Made by a program: the position numbers and the translations under genes
The notes under the pieces: model-generated
What the model was told of the DNA's origin: nothing
Database searches by the model: none
What the model saw: only the letters and a program-made list of their open reading frames with translations
In this document: positions 61,080 through 64,000 of the stretch, piece by piece
Layout: every line of letters begins with the position of its first letter
Position numbering within the stretch: position 1 is the stretch's first letter
From: Woeseiaceae bacterium
Lineage (GTDB): Bacteria > Pseudomonadota > Gammaproteobacteria > Steroidobacterales > Woeseiaceae
Length of the DNA: 64,000 nt
NCBI GenBank assembly: GCA_021773035.1
Contig: JAJFKU010000063.1
Coordinates: 248,001 to 312,000, forward strand
Reading direction: 5' to 3'

Positions 61080-62125
61080 CTATTGCGCAGCAATAAGGCT
61101 CAGGGCCTGTTCGATTGCAGGATCGTGTCCGGCGATAACGTCTGACGGGACATAGAAGTCGACGAAGTGGTCAACGGGTATACCAACACCCTCATAGACG
61201 TTGCCGTCGAGGTCGCTATAGACCTCTGCTGATAGTGTGAAGGTCCAGCCGTTCGGCAGCTCTTTGGAAATCATGTCCGAGAAGATACCGCCGCTGGGTT
61301 CGCCAATTATTGTGACTTGCGGGAGCTGCATCATTGAGAGTGCGAAAGACTCAGCGCCACTATAGGTTCCACCGCTGGTGAGCACATAAACGGGATTCGC
61401 ATACGGGCTAGCGCCCGTTGGCGTCAGATAGATGTCATGCAGATTCGCAAAGGTATCTTTGTCGCGCGCTCGTTTTCGATATGTGAGTCTTTGCTCTTCG
61501 ATGAATCGACCGGCAATTTCCAGCGATACGCTCTCCTGGCCACCCTGATTCTGGCGAATGTCAACGATCAGGGCGTCGGTTGCCGACAGGGTTAGAAAGG
61601 CCTCGTCCGGCAACGCGTTGAGCGCTGCTAGATCGTCCGCGCTGTCTTGTTCGTCATTACCGGCAACATAATCCTGCATCGCGTCGATAACCAGGTAGCC
61701 AACGCTGCCGGGCGTTATGCCCCAACAAATGTGGCCGGCAGCGCCGCATGACAGGTCACCGACATAGGCCGTCATCGTTTTCGGTAGCCTGCCCTCGTCC
61801 GACGGTGCGTCAATGCCGACGGGAAACGAAATTCGGTACTCATGCAGGAAGGCACCGAGTGCTTCACGTGTACCCTGCGCGTCGTGATGCTCGAAGACGC
61901 TATGCAGGCCAAGCACGCAAACGTCCTGTGGACTGAAAGTGTCGGCGACCCGTTTAGCCTGCGGCAGACCGTGAGATACGCAGCCGGACAAAGCATTTGA
62001 AAGGCTTCAATGAGAACAACGCGCCCGCGGAGCTTCTGTAAGGTGATCGCGTTTTGAGTGTTGAACCAATGGGCAGTGTGGAGTTCAGGTGCCTGCCGGG
62101 ATTGTGTTGTGCGCTTGGCTGTCAT
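61080..62125 (-). pseudogene. chimeric remnant: thioredoxin-like (TlpA/redoxin) N-terminus joined to S41 peptidase C-terminus
   Basis: The leftward sequence starts as a redoxin: KLRGRVVLIEAFQMLCP, then GCVSHGLPQAKRVAD in another frame. One G is missing in the codons for the CPGC redox site (near 61985), and restoring it joins the frames. The redoxin reads on to FPVGIDAPSDEGRLPKTMTAY and then changes abruptly to an S41 carboxyl-terminal protease from TPGSVGYLVIDAMQDY onward, with the catalytic Ser context GGTYSGAESFAL. The PDZ-like and N-terminal protease parts are absent. The intact downstream frame (61991 to 61080) could still make a 303-aa hybrid. A deletion fusion plus a frameshift is the simplest account. 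Confidence 0.75.
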
Positions 62126-62145
62126 GGTCATCGTGCCCTGAAGAC

Positions 62146-62169
62146 CCCACGACCGTTTTCGGTCGTGGG
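62146..62169. terminator. perfect 10-bp hairpin between the thioredoxin-like gene and the redoxin remnant
   Basis: CCCACGACCG and CGGTCGTGGG flank a TTTT loop. Leftward it follows the thioredoxin-like gene and could end its transcript, although only a weak pyrimidine tract follows the stem. Confidence 0.55.
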
Positions 62170-62180
62170 AGCGGAGGGTG

Positions 62181-62417
62181 CTATTTCAGATCCTCAAGAC
62201 TGGCACCGAAGTTGATGTGAAAGGGTTGTCCCTCGATCACGAATGCGGGCACCGATTTGACGCCGGCCTGCTCGGCCTCGGTGAGGCGGCCGGGAGCGTC
62301 GCCCAGATGAACGACTTCCACATTGAATTTCGTGCTGTCGAGACTTTCGGCGAATTGCCGTTCTGCATCGACACATATCGGACAACCGGCGTGGTAAAAG
62401 ACGGCTTTGGTACTCAT
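62181..62417 (-). CDS. small thioredoxin-fold protein with CPIC motif
   Basis: The 78-aa product is a glutaredoxin/thioredoxin-sized protein with the redox site CPIC (residues 12-15 in YHAGCPICVDAE) and the cis-Pro segment GVKSVPAFVI. It is a little short for glutaredoxin but has the main strands. The ATG at 62417 is preceded by AGGAG. It has no signal peptide, so it is cytoplasmic. It lies between the periplasmic protein gene and the redoxin remnant on the same strand, suggesting a small redox-related group. Confidence 0.8.
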   Translation of the reverse strand: MSTKAVFYHAGCPICVDAERQFAESLDSTKFNVEVVHLGDAPGRLTEAEQAGVKSVPAFVIEGQPFHINFGASLEDLK

Positions 62418-62472
62418 GCTTAGCTCCTTTTTTTTATGGTGAATAAACGGTTTTTCCGGCTGTTGGCCGGCC

Positions 62473-63189
62473 CTATTTCTGCGCGGTAATCCGACCCGGT
62501 AGTGACAGGTCGCCGGAGGCAACGTCGTGTACACCGGTCACGCACAGCAGCGGTACTTCGGTCTTTTCATTGACCTGCAGTTCTGCGGTCACTGCATCGA
62601 ACGAGATATTCTCGCTGTCGCTAACCGGGACAGTGATCTTGGCGGTGCTGCCATCGAGGATCGGGCTCATTCCCGGGCTGTCGAGGGCGATCGGCAGGTA
62701 GGGTGCGGTTGCAGGCAGTAGATCCACGCCCGGCGAAACGTCGCGCACTTTGAGACCGGCGCCGCATGCCTCGTCCTCGACCAACACGACCCAGTGGGAG
62801 TGCCAGTCGGCGCCGTCATTCGCAGGGTCGCCGTCCTGGTCTTCGTCGTAGAGTGGCGTATCGTCGAAATCGGGGTGTGCCGTTATTGCCAGTGACAGGA
62901 TGCCCGATTCGGCGTCAAAACCGACAACTGAAGGGTCGAGGCTGGTCGGCCAGACATAGGACTCGACTTTCGCGCCGGCGAGCTGGCCGATCGCTACCGG
63001 CTTCACACTACCGGCGGTACCGGCCAGTTCCATCATGAAAGTCGTTAAACGCCCGTCGGTCGTGGCGCCTGCCCTGGTGATGTCAAACGCGGGTGTCTTA
63101 TCCGGGTCGATACTACTGGTGATCTCGTGGGCGATCGCGCCATCGAAGAAAAAGACGGCGATCAGCGGAACTATTATCTGAGGTTTCAT
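62473..63189 (-). CDS. periplasmic protein of unknown function
   Basis: The 238-aa product has a signal peptide (PQIIVPLIAVFFFDGAIAHE). The mature acidic part has an Asp-rich stretch (DEDQDGDPANDGADWHSHW, about 128-146) that could bind calcium or another metal, and two Cys residues (in EACGAGLKV and PLLCVTG). I do not recognise the family. I choose the ATG at 63189, with AGGAAAGG upstream; the longer frame to 63414 runs through the MarR operator region. The gene diverges from the MarR regulator and has a copy of its putative operator just upstream. Confidence 0.7.
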   Translation of the reverse strand: MKPQIIVPLIAVFFFDGAIAHEITSSIDPDKTPAFDITRAGATTDGRLTTFMMELAGTAGSVKPVAIGQLAGAKVESYVWPTSLDPSVVGFDAESGILSLAITAHPDFDDTPLYDEDQDGDPANDGADWHSHWVVLVEDEACGAGLKVRDVSPGVDLLPATAPYLPIALDSPGMSPILDGSTAKITVPVSDSENISFDAVTAELQVNEKTEVPLLCVTGVHDVASGDLSLPGRITAQK

Positions 63190-63203
63190 GGCCTTTCCTA
63201 TTA

Positions 63204-63218
63204 GTATTGAGTCGATAC
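63204..63218. promoter_or_regulatory. candidate MarR operator, copy 1
   Basis: GTATTGAGTCGATAC is an inverted repeat (GTAT and ATAC around seven bases), 15 bases before the start of the leftward periplasmic-protein gene. The core TTGAGTCGATAC is repeated 56 bases away beside the marR start. Placement suggests MarR control of both genes. Confidence 0.5.
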
Positions 63219-63262
63219 CATTAGGAGCATAGTGGCCCAGCACAGGAATTGCAACAATTGTT

Positions 63263-63274
63263 TTGAGTCGATAC
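63263..63274. promoter_or_regulatory. candidate MarR operator, copy 2
   Basis: TTGAGTCGATAC repeats 12 bases of the first site (63207-63218) exactly, directly before the marR start at 63278. It would block the gene's own translation-initiation region or promoter, as expected for autorepression. Confidence 0.5.
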
Positions 63275-63277
63275 GAT

Positions 63278-63853
63278 ATGGAAATGAAAAACAGCCCTGC
63301 ACAGCATATCGCCGCCCTGATCGAACGAATCGGCCGCTTGTTGAGCACCGAAGCGCATGCAGAGGGTTTGCTGCCGGTGCAGTGGGAGGCCTTGCGGTAT
63401 CTCGACAAGGCCAATCGCTTTTCCAGAACCGCAGCTGCCTTGACCGCCTATTTGGGTCTCACCAAAGGCACGGTGTCGCAGTCCCTGAATACGCTGGAGG
63501 CCAAGGGGCTGGTCAAAAAGCTTGTGAACCGAAAAGATCGTCGCAGCAAACACCTGTCACTGACGGCGAAAGGCCAAAAGCTGTTGCTTCGCGATCCGCT
63601 CAACGTCACGGTCGCAGTACTCGATGAACTGGAGGGTGTGCCGCAACGCACTCTCACAACTGCTTTAGAGTCGTTGCTGACCAGCCGGCTGGGTGCGCAG
63701 GGTCGCCAGCCTTTTGGCCAGTGCCGGGATTGCTGCTACTTCGCTAATCGACACCCCAAGGGAAACCCTCACTACTGCCAGTTGCTGGGAGAAAAGCTGG
63801 CAGAGAGTGAAGCCGCGGCGATTTGCTTCGAGCAAACAACTAAGCGCGCGTAA
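63278..63853 (+). CDS. MarR family transcriptional regulator with C-terminal cysteine-rich extension
   Basis: The 191-aa protein has a MarR winged helix (about 10-130) with FSRTAAALTAYLGLTKGTVSQSLNTLEAKGLV and the wing RKDRRSKHLSLTAKG. Beyond it lies a Cys-rich tail (CRDCCYFANRHPKGNPHYCQLLGEKLAESEAAAICFEQ) with five Cys and one or two His, not part of ordinary MarR proteins. This tail could bind a metal or iron-sulfur cluster or sense redox. The neighbouring leftward genes are thioredoxin-like, so a redox sensor is plausible. ATG at 63278 and 63284 and a TTG at 63263 are possible starts; the TTG would overlap the operator. Confidence 0.85.
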   Translation: MEMKNSPAQHIAALIERIGRLLSTEAHAEGLLPVQWEALRYLDKANRFSRTAAALTAYLGLTKGTVSQSLNTLEAKGLVKKLVNRKDRRSKHLSLTAKGQKLLLRDPLNVTVAVLDELEGVPQRTLTTALESLLTSRLGAQGRQPFGQCRDCCYFANRHPKGNPHYCQLLGEKLAESEAAAICFEQTTKRA

Positions 63854-64000
63854 CGCGGATTGCCTCTGTTCACAGAGTGATGAGATGGTCTGCGGCACAC
63901 GTGTTTGCCCACAACGGATGTGCAATTCAACCGTTGACCAACAGCAAGCAAATGCGAGGGTGTCAGTATTGTTCGAGACACCGGCAACAACAGGGTGCGC

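Noticed and set aside
63772..63990. 72-aa leftward frame at the window end
   Set aside because: Overlaps the well-supported MarR gene and has no motif or start context.
1..64000. CRISPR array, rRNA, phage genes
   Set aside because: No regularly spaced repeats, no rRNA signatures and no structural phage genes were seen in any region.

Overview
The window looks like the chromosome of a heterotrophic, probably marine gammaproteobacterium. The evidence is a FabA/FabB pair, a large-form isocitrate lyase of the Pseudomonas type, a phenylacetate (paa) gene set, two large TonB-dependent receptors, moderately high GC and many start/stop overlaps between genes. I cannot fix the genus from sequence alone. 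No phage, plasmid origin, CRISPR array or rRNA is visible. The only intact-looking mobile element is one IS481-family insertion sequence next to tRNA-Arg.

Layout. 1-7.9 kb: the 5' end of an indolepyruvate ferredoxin oxidoreductase gene (leftward) diverges from an Lrp/AsnC regulator. Then come paaZ (leftward) and, divergent from it, paaX-paaI-paaABCDE: the repressor, a thioesterase, the phenylacetyl-CoA epoxidase and the ring-opening enzyme. 8-12.5 kb: fabA-fabB, S-formylglutathione hydrolase, a TauE/SafE exporter and a B3-type metallo-beta-lactamase lipoprotein. 12.5-15 kb: tRNA-Arg(CCG), IS481, a small secreted protein, a MarC-family protein, and a 321-base gap that carries an 18-base near-copy of the tRNA 3' end.

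15-39 kb is the most unusual part. All genes point right and most are closely spaced: ECF sigma, FecR anti-sigma, a 1208-aa TonB receptor with an STN signalling domain, an M16 metalloprotease lipoprotein, a two-lobed degenerate retropepsin with TPRs, MoxR ATPase, DUF58, a BatA-like membrane protein with a degenerate vWA, a 2143-aa TPR protein, a membrane protein with a long disordered linker, and an 823-aa protein with two vWA domains and a GATase-like domain. I read it as a cell-surface-signalled import and envelope-proteolysis/chaperone system. The gene families are known, but I do not know this combination.

39-42.2 kb (leftward): a small unknown gene, an RraA-fold gene and isocitrate lyase, then a decayed Crp/Fnr regulator. 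42.2-60.2 kb is a sugar-acid and glycan utilisation locus: a secreted propeller-type glycosidase candidate (leftward), then rightward TctC-TctB-TctA transporter, GntR/FCD regulator, 2-hydroxyacid dehydrogenase, dgoD-dgoK-dgoA (the full galactonate pathway to pyruvate and glyceraldehyde-3-phosphate), a second TonB receptor, a secreted propeller protein, an OPA-type MFS transporter and a GH106-like alpha-L-rhamnosidase. A shared 13-base AT-rich motif before tctC and before the receptor suggests co-regulation. 60.2-64 kb: small redox and envelope genes, including an M23 peptidase with an altered zinc ligand and a frameshifted redoxin/S41-protease chimera, and a MarR regulator with two copies of a likely operator. 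Bases 63854-64000 hold nothing I can support.
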